Shown: positions 1-10,869 of the stretch, piece by piece
How the letters are laid out: every line of letters starts with the position of its first letter
How positions within the stretch are numbered: position 1 is the stretch's first letter
Source of the DNA: Phenylobacterium soli
Lineage (GTDB): Bacteria > Pseudomonadota > Alphaproteobacteria > Caulobacterales > Caulobacteraceae
Direction: 5' to 3'
DNA length: 64,000 nt
Assembly: GCF_003254475.1 (NCBI RefSeq)
Contig: NZ_QFYQ01000001.1
Location: forward strand, 1,240,001 to 1,304,000
Translations under genes and position numbers: made by a program
The notes under the pieces: model-generated
The model's input: only the letters and a program-made list of their open reading frames with translations
Told to the model about the DNA's origin: nothing
Databases searched by the model: none

Positions 1-1
1 A

Positions 2-31
2 AACGGCTCTCTGGACAACGGCTCTCTGGAC
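2..31. repeat. 15-bp tandem direct repeat, two copies
   Basis: The 15-mer AACGGCTCTCTGGAC occurs twice head to tail at 2-16 and 17-31, at the very edge of the window, so more copies may lie to the left. No gene is seen in 1-162. The role is unknown. Confidence 0.6.
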
Positions 32-162
32 ATGGTGGCTCCCCGGCGCGCAGGTTTCGGCGTCTTTGAACGACGCCCTCCTATCGAGGATACGCGCCAC
101 CCGGCGGCCGGCCCTCACGCCAGACTGGCGGCGACGACGCAACGCGCCTCGAATGTCCTTCC

Positions 163-1764
163 CTAAGGACCGCCGCTGCGGCCGATGCCGCGTACAAGCT
201 TGAGCGTGAACCAGAGGGCCAGGCCGTAGCCGAGGGCGGCGAGCAGCGGCAGGTCGCCGAGAATCCGCGGGCCGATGCTGTGCTGCATCAGCAGCGAGGC
301 GGCGACATAGAGGCCGAGGGTCACCAGGGCCAGGGCGATCCGATCGGCCCCCAGGCTCATCCGGCGTACGGCGTCGGGGACCTCGGGCAGGCGGATCGGC
401 ACCGCCAGGCCCGCTTGATCCTGCACGCGGTGAAGCGCCTTCGCCGCCAGGCTGGGCGCGGCCCGCGCCGCCGCGGCGACTTCCCACTTCAGCCGCACCA
501 GACCGCTGTCGTCGGTCAAGGCCGCGCCGGCCTTGCCGACGAACAATTCTTCGCCGCTCGCCGTCAGCGCCTGCACCACGTCAAGGGTCGGGTCGAGGAG
601 GCGCAGCGAGCCTTCAGCGGTGAACACCGTGCGCACCAGCGCCGCGAGATGCGGCGGCAGGGCCACGGCGCCGCCGCCGCCCAGGCGCGCCACGGCGAGC
701 ATGACCGCGGCGATCGACCACTCCTCGAGCGGCGCGCCGGTGAGATCGGCCAGGATCGCCTCCACGCCTTGGGCGACGGCGGCCCGATCGGCCGACGCGG
801 CGATCAGGCCGAGGTCGATCGCGGCCTGGGTCAGCCATTCGGGATCCTGGTGGATGAAGCCCTGGACGAAGCTCATCAGCGCTTGACGCGAGCGGCGGTC
901 GAGCCAGCCGACCGCGCCGAAATCGTGGAAGCAGAGCCGGCCATCTTCCATCACGAAGATGTTGCCCGGGTGCGGATCGGCGTGGAACAGACCGACCCCG
1001 AAGAACTGCGCCATGTAGAAGTCGACAAAGCCCCGCGCGAGGCGGTCGGCTTGCGGCTTCAGGTCCGGATCCTCGAGGCGCCGCCCCTGGCTCATCGCCT
1101 GGACGAGCGCGTCGGCTGAGGAGAGGCCGTCGACGACGTCGGGAATGAAGACGGTCGGCGATCCTGCGAACGCGCGGGCGAAGCGGCGGATGTTGCGGGC
1201 TTCCTCCTTGAGGTCGGTCTCCTTGCGTAGGTTGCGCCAGAGCTCGTGCACGAGCTCGACCGTCCGCCGCTCGCGCAGGCGAGGAACCAGCGTCGTGGCC
1301 AGGCCGGCGAGGCTGAGCAGGACGCGCATGTCCTGGTCGATCTGGGCCCGAACGTGGGGGCGGAGGACCTTGACCACGACATCGCGGCCGTCCCGCAGCT
1401 GCGCCCGGTGCACCTGGGCGACCGACGCCGCCGCGAGAGGCTGGACCTCGAAGCGCGCAAACATGTCGTCGATCGGCCGGCCGAGCGCGCGTTCCACCAG
1501 GCGCCTGGCCTCCTCGCCCGGAAACGGGGCGGCCGCGTCCTGCAAGCGGCTCAGCTCGACGATCCAGGCGGCGGGCAGAAGGTCGCGGCGCTGGCCGAGC
1601 GCCTGGCCGAGCTTGACGAAGGTGGGGCCCAGCCCCTCCAGGGCCCGCCGGAGCGCGACCGGCAGAGCGGGCGCGGTCGCGTCTCGCCGGAAGCGGTCCT
1701 CCATCGCCGTGACGGCGAGACGCACAGCGGCCCGGCCGATCTGAAGTGTTCGTAGAATGAGCAA
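163..1764 (-). CDS. ABC1/UbiB-family atypical protein kinase-like protein
   Basis: This 533-residue protein belongs to the ABC1 (AarF/UbiB) atypical kinase family, whose members support ubiquinone synthesis or other lipid-related processes at the membrane. Visible family signatures are the KLGQ motif at residues 51-54, the Ala-rich nucleotide loop AAASVAQVH (111-119), the VVVKVLRP lysine (K132), the catalytic-type HADPHPGN (261-268) and DFG (281-283). Two hydrophobic segments at the C-terminus fit a membrane anchor. The start is a TTG with a GGGAGCGA ribosome site just upstream. It lies in an accessory region next to stress genes rather than beside ubiE/ubiA, so it is probably an additional copy, not the housekeeping UbiB. 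The substrate cannot be told. Confidence 0.85.
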   Translation of the reverse strand: MLILRTLQIGRAAVRLAVTAMEDRFRRDATAPALPVALRRALEGLGPTFVKLGQALGQRRDLLPAAWIVELSRLQDAAAPFPGEEARRLVERALGRPIDDMFARFEVQPLAAASVAQVHRAQLRDGRDVVVKVLRPHVRAQIDQDMRVLLSLAGLATTLVPRLRERRTVELVHELWRNLRKETDLKEEARNIRRFARAFAGSPTVFIPDVVDGLSSADALVQAMSQGRRLEDPDLKPQADRLARGFVDFYMAQFFGVGLFHADPHPGNIFVMEDGRLCFHDFGAVGWLDRRSRQALMSFVQGFIHQDPEWLTQAAIDLGLIAASADRAAVAQGVEAILADLTGAPLEEWSIAAVMLAVARLGGGGAVALPPHLAALVRTVFTAEGSLRLLDPTLDVVQALTASGEELFVGKAGAALTDDSGLVRLKWEVAAAARAAPSLAAKALHRVQDQAGLAVPIRLPEVPDAVRRMSLGADRIALALVTLGLYVAASLLMQHSIGPRILGDLPLLAALGYGLALWFTLKLVRGIGRSGGP

Positions 1765-2540
1765 CGGATCGCTCCCTTGGGCGGCCAGCGCGGCGCCAGG
1801 GGTTTGGACGCAGCACCAAGGCCATGATTTCAGCTACGGCGTTGGGATCTTCCGGACGTGAGCCAAGCCGCGGAAGGTCCCGCGGCCGTAAGAGCCGCCC
1901 GCAGTCCGCGTCTTGAGGTGCGGAGCGGCCGGCGAGGCCGCTCCGCAATGCGGTCAGCTCAGAGTGATCGACGTGAAGACGAGCAAACACATCCGTAAGC
2001 GCGCTTGCTCAGGTGACGCCGGCCCGCAAGGCGAAACACGCGACGGATTCCGGGCAACAGCTTCGGTCCAATCCATTCTCAGCGTCTTCAGCATAGAGGT
2101 TTGCATCGCATTTGCAGAAGCTGCCGAGCGCCAGCGCGAGAGCTTAGCCAACTCGGAGGTTCGGTTGGCCGAGCTGGCGCGGCGGTCACGGACGGCGGTC
2201 GAACCCGCCGCCTTCCGCATCCTGAAGACCGAGATCATCCAGTGCGTCGCGGACGCCGCCGCCGGAAACGCGAAGGTCTGGTCCGATCTGGTGACGCGTA
2301 TCCAGACGGACTGTGTCCGCTTCGACGCCGCGGCGGACCCAGATGGTCAGGTTGGATGCGATGGGAGGCCGGCGGGCCCGAGGGCTGAGCGGTCGTGACC
2401 GAGGCCCCAAAGGGGCGGGGGCGTCAAATCGGCGAACGGATCACCGTCGCCGGCCGCGGCGACGGCGCGTTCAGGCGCCTGCGCGCGGTCCAAGGGCGCG
2501 TCCGGGTTTGGCCGCGCGTGTGGGAACAGGGAGGGTGACG
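1765..2540. other. Long gap between the ABC1 kinase and aldolase genes
   Basis: This stretch of nearly 800 bases holds no recognised gene. The only open frame of note is a weak candidate at 1913-2398, entered separately. It must contain the promoter of the leftward ABC1 gene and that of the rightward aldolase, but I see no convincing -35/-10 pair. Confidence 0.4.
1913..2398 (+). CDS. Hypothetical protein, helical C-terminal half
   Basis: The open frame encodes 161 residues. The N-terminal third is low-complexity and has no recognised signature, so the true start may lie downstream at a non-ATG codon. The second half (about residues 63-135) is a charged, Ala/Arg/Glu-rich amphipathic helix region, loosely like phasin or other small helical proteins, but I cannot assign a family. 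It ends with a short unstructured tail before the aldolase gene. The rightward orientation matches the aldolase. It could be a real gene of unknown function or a chance open frame in GC-rich DNA. Confidence 0.3.
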   Translation: MRCGAAGEAAPQCGQLRVIDVKTSKHIRKRACSGDAGPQGETRDGFRATASVQSILSVFSIEVCIAFAEAAERQRESLANSEVRLAELARRSRTAVEPAAFRILKTEIIQCVADAAAGNAKVWSDLVTRIQTDCVRFDAAADPDGQVGCDGRPAGPRAERS

Positions 2541-3563
2541 ATGGACCTGGTCGCGCTCAACGCCGTCGCCGAGCAGTTGGTGAGGCCCGGAAGGGGCCTG
2601 CTTGCCGCCGACGAAACCCCGGGCACGATCAAGAAGCGCTTTGACGCGATCGGCGTGGAGTCGACGGAAGCGAGCCGGCGTGACTACCGTGAGCTGCTCT
2701 TCCGGTCGGCTGGCGCGATGTCCGACTATATTTCCGGCGTGATCCTGCATGACGAGACCGTGTGGCAGGCCGCCGCTGACGCCAGGCCCCTGGTCGAACT
2801 GATCACCGCCGCCGGAGTCTTGTTCGGGGTCAAGGTCGATAAGGGGGTCAAGCCCCTGCCCCTGTTCCCAGGCGAAACCGTCACCGAGGGTCTCGATGGC
2901 CTGGAGGAGCGGCTGAGGGGCTATCGCGAGCGCGGCGCACGCTTCGCCAAATGGCGGGCGGTGATCGATATCTCGGCCGGTGTTCCCACCGCCGCGGCCG
3001 TGAAGGCCAACGCCCACGCGCTGGCCCGCTACGCCGCCCTCTGCCAAGCCTGCGAAACCGTGCCGATCGTCGAACCCGAAGTTCTGATGGAAGGCGGGCA
3101 CGACATCGCCCGCTGCGACGAGGTCACCCGCTTCACACTGCACACCGTGTTCCAGGAGCTATTCGAGCAGCGCGTTGCGCTCGAAGGCATGGTGCTGAAG
3201 CCCAACATGATCACCTCGGGCAAGCAGTTCGGCCGCGAGGACGCCGTCGAGGACGTGGCCGAGCGGACGCTGGCGACCCTCAAGGCCACCGTCCCATCGG
3301 CCGTGCCCGGCGTCGCCTTCCTGTCCGGCGGCCAGTCCGACACGGCGGCCACGGCGCATTTGGACGCCTTGAACCGGCTGGGTGGCGCGCCTTGGAGGAT
3401 GACCTTCTCCTACGGCCGGGCGCTGCAGGTTGCGCCGCAGAAGGCGTGGTCCGGCAAACAGGAAAACGCGGCCGCAGCCCAGCGGGCGTTCGCGCATCGG
3501 GCGCGGATGAACAGTCTCGCCAGCCTCGGCCGATGGGACGGTTCGCTCGAGGACGCCATGTGA
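2541..3563 (+). CDS. Class I fructose-bisphosphate aldolase
   Basis: Cleaves fructose 1,6-bisphosphate to dihydroxyacetone phosphate and glyceraldehyde 3-phosphate in the cytoplasm through a Schiff-base lysine. The 340-residue length and motifs match the animal/plant-type class I family: LLAADETPGTIKKRF near the N-terminus, LFGVKVDKG around residue 94, IVEPEVLMEGGHD around 175-187, and the Schiff-base segment VLKPNMITSG with K220. The ATG at 2541 is preceded by GGGAGGGTG, which fixes the start; the frame stays open further upstream but that part is unrelated in sequence. Caulobacterales usually rely on a class II aldolase for glycolysis, so an extra metal-independent enzyme in a stress island fits tolerance to metal or oxidative stress (inference). 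Confidence 0.95.
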   Translation: MDLVALNAVAEQLVRPGRGLLAADETPGTIKKRFDAIGVESTEASRRDYRELLFRSAGAMSDYISGVILHDETVWQAAADARPLVELITAAGVLFGVKVDKGVKPLPLFPGETVTEGLDGLEERLRGYRERGARFAKWRAVIDISAGVPTAAAVKANAHALARYAALCQACETVPIVEPEVLMEGGHDIARCDEVTRFTLHTVFQELFEQRVALEGMVLKPNMITSGKQFGREDAVEDVAERTLATLKATVPSAVPGVAFLSGGQSDTAATAHLDALNRLGGAPWRMTFSYGRALQVAPQKAWSGKQENAAAAQRAFAHRARMNSLASLGRWDGSLEDAM

Positions 3564-3587
3564 ATGGCGAGGTGGAGGTTTCCTCCC

Positions 3588-5252
3588 CTACGGCGCGCCT
3601 GGGGCGGCGCGCGCCACGATCGCCGTGGAATCGACGGTCGGCGTCAGGAGGCCAAAGGCGCCGCCGTCGCCCATCAGGCGACTGGCGATGAACGCGTCCG
3701 CCACGAACGGCGGCGCATGCCGTGCGAGCAGCGCCGCCTGGGTCGTGACCACCAGCTGACGGCAGAGGCGCCGCAGGTCCGCTTCCGCTGGACCGCGGCG
3801 GGCGTTCGCGAGGACCTGGTCGATCTCGACGTCGAGGCGGGCGTCTGCGCCGCGCGCCGGCGTCAGCTCGCCTTCCAGCGCCTCCAGGCATTCGGGGGTC
3901 CGTTGCAGCGCCCGCCATACGTCGAGGCACATCACGTTGCCGGAGCCCTCCCAGATCGAATAGACGGGCAGCTCGCGGTAGAGCCGCGGCATTCCGCTCT
4001 CCTCCACATAGCCGTTGCCGCCCAGGACCTCGAGCGCCTCGGCGGCGAGGGCCGGCCCGCGTTTGCAGATCCAGAACTTGGCGGCCGGCGTGAGCAGTCG
4101 CCGGAACAGCGTCGCGGCTTCGTCGTCCTGGGCGTCGAAGGCGCGCGCCAGCCGGAACGCCAGGGCGGTGGCCGCCTCCACCTCGAGCGCGAGATCAGCC
4201 AGTACGCCCGTCATCAGTGGCTGGTCGACGAGCCGTCTCTGGAACGCGGTTCGATGGGCGGCGTGATGGATGGCCTGGGCGAGCGCCTGACGCTGCACGC
4301 CGGCCGAGGCCACGACATTGTCGAGCCGGGTGTAGGTCGCCATCTCGACGATGATGGGCACGCCGCGGCCCTCGTCCCCGATCAGCCAGGCCAGCGCGCC
4401 CTCGAATTCCACCTCGCCGGAGGCGTTCGAGCGATTGCCGAGCTTGTCCTTCAGCCGCTGGAATCGCAGCGCGTTCAGCTCGCCGTCGGGGGCCCACCTC
4501 GGCATGAAGAAGCAGGACAGCCCGCCAGGCGCCTGGGCCAGCACCAGGAAGGCGTCGCACATCGGCGCGGACAGGAACCACTTGTGGCCAACCAGACGGT
4601 AGGCTTCGCCCGGGCCTCTCCTGGCGAGAGGCTCGGCCCGGGTGGCGTTGGTCCGCAGGTCGCTGCCGCCCTGCTTTTCGGTCATGCCCGTGCCGACGAG
4701 GGCGCCCGCCTTTTCCGAGACGGGCCGGTGCGCCGGGTCGTAGCTGCGGGAAACCAGCTTGGGCAGCCAGTCATCCTGGATTTGTCGCGAGGCGCGGCGC
4801 AGCACCGGGATGGCGGCATAGGTCATGGAGATCGGACAGCTCGTGCCCGCCTCCACCTGTCCGCTCATGTAGAGGCCTGCGGCGCGGTGGACGTGGGCGC
4901 CCGGGCGCGCCTCGGACCAGGGCGAGGCCTGAAGACCTTGCGCCACCTGCAGGCCCATGAGCGCGTGATAGGCCGGATGGAACTCGATCCAGTCCTGGCG
5001 GTGTCCGTAGCGGTCGACGACGTGCAGCTGCGGAGGATGCTGGTTGGCCGCCGCGCCGAGCGCCAGTGTCTCCGGCGCGCCGAGCCTCGCGCCATAGGCG
5101 GTCAGGTCCGTCAGCGCCCAGGCGGCCCCCTCGCGGGTCGCCGCTTCGCCGAGGGCCAGATCCGACGTGAAGACGTTGTAGCCCGCCAGCGGGGGCGGCT
5201 GGTTGCACACCTCATGGGTCGCGAATGCGGCGGGCTGGCCAAGCGTATCCAT
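3588..5252 (-). CDS. aidB: AidB-like acyl-CoA dehydrogenase
   Basis: A 554-residue flavoprotein of the acyl-CoA dehydrogenase superfamily, subgroup AidB. AidB of E. coli belongs to the adaptive response to alkylation, binds FAD and DNA, and has weak isovaleryl-CoA dehydrogenase activity. The subgroup is recognised from VCNQPPPL and the AVTREG-like ALGEAATREG near the start, GMTEKQGGSDLRTN (FAD/substrate region, about residue 190), KDKLGNRSNASGEVEF, FTPAAKF-like LTPAAKFWICKRG and IWEGSGNVMCLDV near the C-terminus. The ATG at 5252 is chosen because GAGGGAGCC lies just upstream and the preceding 29 codons have no family counterpart. It converges on the aldolase with a 24-base gap. Confidence 0.92.
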   Translation of the reverse strand: MDTLGQPAAFATHEVCNQPPPLAGYNVFTSDLALGEAATREGAAWALTDLTAYGARLGAPETLALGAAANQHPPQLHVVDRYGHRQDWIEFHPAYHALMGLQVAQGLQASPWSEARPGAHVHRAAGLYMSGQVEAGTSCPISMTYAAIPVLRRASRQIQDDWLPKLVSRSYDPAHRPVSEKAGALVGTGMTEKQGGSDLRTNATRAEPLARRGPGEAYRLVGHKWFLSAPMCDAFLVLAQAPGGLSCFFMPRWAPDGELNALRFQRLKDKLGNRSNASGEVEFEGALAWLIGDEGRGVPIIVEMATYTRLDNVVASAGVQRQALAQAIHHAAHRTAFQRRLVDQPLMTGVLADLALEVEAATALAFRLARAFDAQDDEAATLFRRLLTPAAKFWICKRGPALAAEALEVLGGNGYVEESGMPRLYRELPVYSIWEGSGNVMCLDVWRALQRTPECLEALEGELTPARGADARLDVEIDQVLANARRGPAEADLRRLCRQLVVTTQAALLARHAPPFVADAFIASRLMGDGGAFGLLTPTVDSTAIVARAAPGAP

Positions 5253-5479
5253 GTCACGGCTCCCTCGGACGGGCCAGTATAGCCCTGCGGCGCATCCCGT
5301 CAGCCCGACCCTCTTCCGGTCGCGCGGTCGAGGCGACAATTCCCGGAGGGCGCGCCCGCGATCCAGAGGGACGCGAGCTGGGAGCTCGTCTCAGCCGCGC
5401 CCTGTAATGCGGCGGGACGGGGGCCGTCTAAGTCTATGACGCCGCGCGGGCGCGGCGCATCCATAGCGAAGGACCGGGC

Positions 5480-6208
5480 GTGCGCGTCTTGCGGCCATTA
5501 GCCTTCAACGTCCTGTGGGCGGGGTGGACGGCGATCTTCGGAGTCGCCATCCCGCTGCTTTGGCTGGGCGGCTCGCCACCCAGGATGATCCGCAAGCTAT
5601 CCCGGGCGTGGGCGCGCGGCGTTCTCGCCCTGCTCGCCGCCATTGTGGGCCTTCGCTACGTAGTCCGCGGCGCAGACAATCGACCGCCCCAGCCTTGCCT
5701 GATCGTCGTCAACCATCAATCCACCTGGGAGACCCTGGCCGCTCTGGTGCTGTTTCCCGATGTGGCGATCGTCGCCAAGCGGCAACTGCTGCGCATTCCC
5801 GTCATGGGCTGGTATCTCAAGCACTCGCCAATGATCATCATCGATCGGGAGCAAGGAACCAAGGCGCTGCGCCAGATGACGCACGCGAGCCGCGTCGCGC
5901 TGGCAGAAGGCCGTTCGGTGCTGATCTTCCCGCAAGGGACCCGGACGCCGGTCGGGATCCCGGTCAGGTTCAAGCGCGGCGTGGAGTTGCTCTACCGCTC
6001 GCTAGCGATCCCCGTCCTTCCGGTCGCGTTGGACGCCGGTCGGTTCTGGGGCCCGGGGGCCTGGGCGAAGGCGCCGGGGACGGTTACGGTTTCGATGCTG
6101 ACGCCGATCGAGCCCGGCATGAGCGCGGCGCAGTTCGTCCGCATGGCGGAGGCAGCGATTGAAGCCGAGACGGCGGTGATGGCGATTGGCTCGAGCATCG
6201 AGTCGTAG
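5480..6208 (+). CDS. plsC: 1-acyl-sn-glycerol-3-phosphate acyltransferase
   Basis: Transfers an acyl chain to lysophosphatidic acid to make phosphatidic acid at the inner membrane. The 242-residue protein has an N-terminal hydrophobic segment (about 8-30), the acyltransferase box NHQSTWE (residues 78-84, the HX4D motif with Glu in place of Asp, as in a known PlsC subgroup) and FPQGTR (150-155, the FPEGTR box with Gln for Glu). The start codon is GTG at 5480. It stands alone between divergent and convergent neighbours. As an accessory copy it may remodel membrane lipids under stress. Confidence 0.88.
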   Translation: MRVLRPLAFNVLWAGWTAIFGVAIPLLWLGGSPPRMIRKLSRAWARGVLALLAAIVGLRYVVRGADNRPPQPCLIVVNHQSTWETLAALVLFPDVAIVAKRQLLRIPVMGWYLKHSPMIIIDREQGTKALRQMTHASRVALAEGRSVLIFPQGTRTPVGIPVRFKRGVELLYRSLAIPVLPVALDAGRFWGPGAWAKAPGTVTVSMLTPIEPGMSAAQFVRMAEAAIEAETAVMAIGSSIES

Positions 6209-6368
6209 GATCGCGCGCGCGGCGAGCGCGAGGGCCGAGACCACAAGCCGCATCCGAACTTCCTATCCGCAGGGACGCCGTGCAGGAATGACGCAGCACA
6301 GGAGCGAGGCTCGCGGGGCCGGACCTCGCGCGGCTCATGTGCGAAGAGCGCGCGCCATAGCCGTGAAG

Positions 6369-8300
<1,932 letters not shown>

Positions 8301-8419
8301 GATGGTTGCTCCCGAGCCGGCATCGGCGCGAGCCGGCGAAGGCCGGGCCTCACCGATCCATTGATGACGCGCGGGAACATCGTTGCTTACGGATCGCCGC
8401 CAGGGCGATCGCGCGCGGG

Positions 8420-9198
8420 TCACGGCGCCAGCAGGCTGCGCTTCAGCGATCGCTCGCCGTAGGGGAAGACAACCTCCTCGTCGGGCCGCGCGGCGTGCTC
8501 GTCCTTGTCGGGGCACTCGACACGGGACATGAGGTGGCGGATCAGGTTCAGGCGTGCGCTCTTCTTGTCGTCGGCGCGCACCACGTACCAGGGCGCGATC
8601 TCGTTGTGGGTGCGTTCCAGCATCTCGTCGCGAGCGGCGCTGTAGGCGTCCCAATGCTTGAGCGCGACACGGTCGATCGGGCTCACCTTCCATTGCTTCA
8701 GCGGATCTCGGCGGCGATCCTTCAGGCGCCGGCGCTGTTCGTCCTTGGAGATGTCAAGGTAGTATTTGAGGATCTGGATGCCGGATTTGACGAGCATGTG
8801 CTCGAAAGGGGGCGTCATCGCCATGAAGTCTTCGTACTCTTCGGGCGTGCAGAACCCCATGACCCGCTCGACACCGGCGCGGTTGTACCAGCTGCGGTTC
8901 ATCAGAACCATTTCCTGGCTCGACGGCAAGTGCGGGACATAGCGCTGGAAATACCAGGACTGGGTATCGCGGTCGGAGGGCTTGCCGAGGGCACCACGCG
9001 GGTCTCGCGCGGGCTCAGGTGCTGCACGATCCGCTTGATCACCCCATCCTTGCCCGCGGCGTCGCGCCCTTCGAGGATCACGAGCAGGCGGTGGTCGAAC
9101 TTGATCAAGTGCCGCTGCAGCTTGACCAGCTCGACCTGCAGCGCGTGCAGGCCGGCGCGGTAGTCGCCGTCATCGTTCGGATGGCGCTTTCCGGGCAT
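8420..9198 (-). pseudogene. ppk2: Polyphosphate kinase 2 (PPK2), broken by a one-base frameshift
   Basis: PPK2 enzymes use polyphosphate to phosphorylate nucleotides. The N-terminal part (9198 down to about 8993) encodes the Walker A segment EGRDAAGKDG and ends in SPRETRVV; the rest, in another frame (8929 down to 8420 and just upstream), encodes NRSWYNRAGVERVMGF, the lid region and [12 protein letters not shown]. Joining them restores a full-length PPK2 of about 258 residues. On the coding strand GTGGTGCCCTCGGC is one G short of GTG GTG GCC CTC GGC (V-V-A-L-G), which places the lesion near 8992. It is either a true loss of function or a sequencing error. An intact PPK2 lies at 35736-36494. 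Confidence 0.88.
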
Positions 9199-9432
9199 AG
9201 GTCTTTCCTGGTCGAGGGGCGCTTCTGGAAGGACGCGGCAGCGTCGCGAGTCTTACGCCTCGACGCGCCGCGAGGGCCATGGCGTCATCGGCCTGGAGGT
9301 CGCGGGCGATCTCGTCGCGGCGGAGAGAAGGCGCTCCGCGACGTTCGCCGATCGGCGGCGGCTGTACAGGGCTGTAATGCGCGGCGCCGATGCGCGTCTC
9401 TGACATCGACGGCCAAACCACGGGAGAGAGAC

Positions 9433-10089
9433 GTGACCACCTTCATGCGACGCTTCACGCGCCTTGGCGCGCTCCTCCTGTTCCCGGTCCTGCTCGCCGG
9501 ATGCGGCATCAACGCCATTCCCACCAAGCAGGAGGCGGCCAAGGCGGCCTGGGCGAACGTGCAGGCCCAGTACCAGCGCCGGACCGACCTGATCCCTAAT
9601 CTGGTCGAGACGGTGAAAGGCTATGCCGCGCAGGAGCGGACGGTCCTCACCCAAGTCACCCAGGCCCGCGCCTCGGCCACCCAGATCAAGGTCGATGCGT
9701 CGACCATCACCGACCCGGCTGCTTTCCAGCGCTACCAGGCGGCGCAGAACCAGCTCACCGGGGTGCTCGGGCGGCTCCTGGCCATCAGCGAGAACTACCC
9801 GGACCTGAAGTCCAACCAGAACTTCCTGGCGCTTCAGTCGCAGCTGGAAGGCACCGAGAACAGCATCGCCGCCACCCGCCGCGACTACAATGACGCCGTG
9901 CGCGACTACAACACCACCCTGCGCACCTTCCCCACCATCTTCTGGGCCAAGACCGCCTATTCGTCGGCCAAGCCGATGCAGCTGTTCGAGGCGACCGCGA
10001 CCGCGCAGACCGCGCCCACGGTGAGATTTGCGCCTCCGGCGCCCGCCGGCCCCGCCGGACAGGCGCCGCCGAACGCGCCCACCAAATGA
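9433..10089 (+). CDS. lemA: LemA family lipoprotein
   Basis: A 218-residue membrane-associated protein of the LemA family. The N-terminus has a basic start, hydrophobic core and a lipobox LLAGC (Cys about residue 24), so it should be a lipoprotein. The LemA core is seen in QYQRRTDLIPNLVETVKGYA, ERTVLTQVTQARA and ISENYPDLKSNQNF, followed by a FPTIFWAKTAY segment and a Pro/Ala-rich tail. The GTG at 9433 is chosen because GGGAGAGAG lies just upstream. The next gene starts inside its stop codon (ATGA at 10086-10089), and LemA followed by TPM-domain proteins is a recurrent bacterial gene cluster. LemA itself has no settled biochemical function. Confidence 0.93.
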   Translation: MTTFMRRFTRLGALLLFPVLLAGCGINAIPTKQEAAKAAWANVQAQYQRRTDLIPNLVETVKGYAAQERTVLTQVTQARASATQIKVDASTITDPAAFQRYQAAQNQLTGVLGRLLAISENYPDLKSNQNFLALQSQLEGTENSIAATRRDYNDAVRDYNTTLRTFPTIFWAKTAYSSAKPMQLFEATATAQTAPTVRFAPPAPAGPAGQAPPNAPTK

Positions 10090-10868
10090 CCGCCTGGGCG
10101 CGTGCGATCCTCGCGTCGGCGCTGGCGCTCTTCGCCGGCCTCGTCCTGGCGGCGAGCGCCGGCGCGGCGCCAAGCTTCCCGGCGCTCACCGGCCGGGTGG
10201 TCGATGACGCCAGCGCCCTGTCGCCGCAGACGCGCGCGTCTCTCGACGTGAAGCTGGCGGCGCTGGAGACCAAGACCTCGCGTCAGCTGGTGGTCGTCAC
10301 CGTGCCCTCCTTGCAGGGCTATTCGATCGAGGACTATGGCTACCAGCTCGGACGCGCCTGGGGCATCGGCGAAAAAGGCCGGAACAACGGCGTGCTGCTG
10401 ATCGTCGCGCCGAACGAACGCCGGGTTCGCGTGGAGGTGGGCTATGGCCTGGAGGGCGTCCTGACCGACGCCCTGTCGAGCGTGCTCTTGCAGGAGCGCG
10501 TCCTGCCCAAGTTCCGTTCCGGGGACGTCGAGGGCGGCGTCGTCGCTGGCGCGGACGCCCTGATCGACCAGCTCTCCTTGCCGGACGATCAGGCGAGGGC
10601 TCGGGTCGCCGCCGCGGCTCAGCCCGAGCCCAAGGGCGGCGCCACCTCGGTCCCCATCATTGTCCTTGTGCTGCTTGGTCTTTGGGTCGTGCTGGGCCTG
10701 TTCGGGACGATCACCGGTCGCCCGGGGCACCGGATGGATCTCTGGCTGCTGCCGCTCCTGCTGCTCATGAGCGGCGGCGGCCACGGACGGCGCGGTCGTG
10801 GCGGTGGCGGGGGCTTTCGCGGCGGCGGCGGCTCGTTCGGCGGCGGCGGCGCCTCAGGGAGCTGGTAG
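10086..10868 (+). CDS. TPM-domain membrane protein (YgcG type)
   Basis: A 260-residue exported protein: signal peptide (about 1-28), a TPM domain (about 35-165) with GRVVDDASALSP, QLVVVTVPSLQG, NNGVLLIVAP and RVEVGYGLEGVLTD, then a membrane segment (about 183-205), a second short hydrophobic stretch, and a Gly-rich C-terminal tail ending in GGGGASGSW. This is the standard layout of the TPM_phosphatase/YgcG family that pairs with LemA. Its ATG overlaps the lemA stop by four bases, so the two should be translationally coupled. The domain is linked to photosystem II repair in plants; the bacterial role is not established. Confidence 0.92.
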   Translation: MTAWARAILASALALFAGLVLAASAGAAPSFPALTGRVVDDASALSPQTRASLDVKLAALETKTSRQLVVVTVPSLQGYSIEDYGYQLGRAWGIGEKGRNNGVLLIVAPNERRVRVEVGYGLEGVLTDALSSVLLQERVLPKFRSGDVEGGVVAGADALIDQLSLPDDQARARVAAAAQPEPKGGATSVPIIVLVLLGLWVVLGLFGTITGRPGHRMDLWLLPLLLLMSGGGHGRRGRGGGGGFRGGGGSFGGGGASGSW

Positions 10869-10869
10869 G

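Noticed and set aside
3564..5282. 572-residue open frame on the plus strand
   Set aside because: It is the antisense of the AidB-like gene; composition is His/Arg/Gly-rich with no domain.
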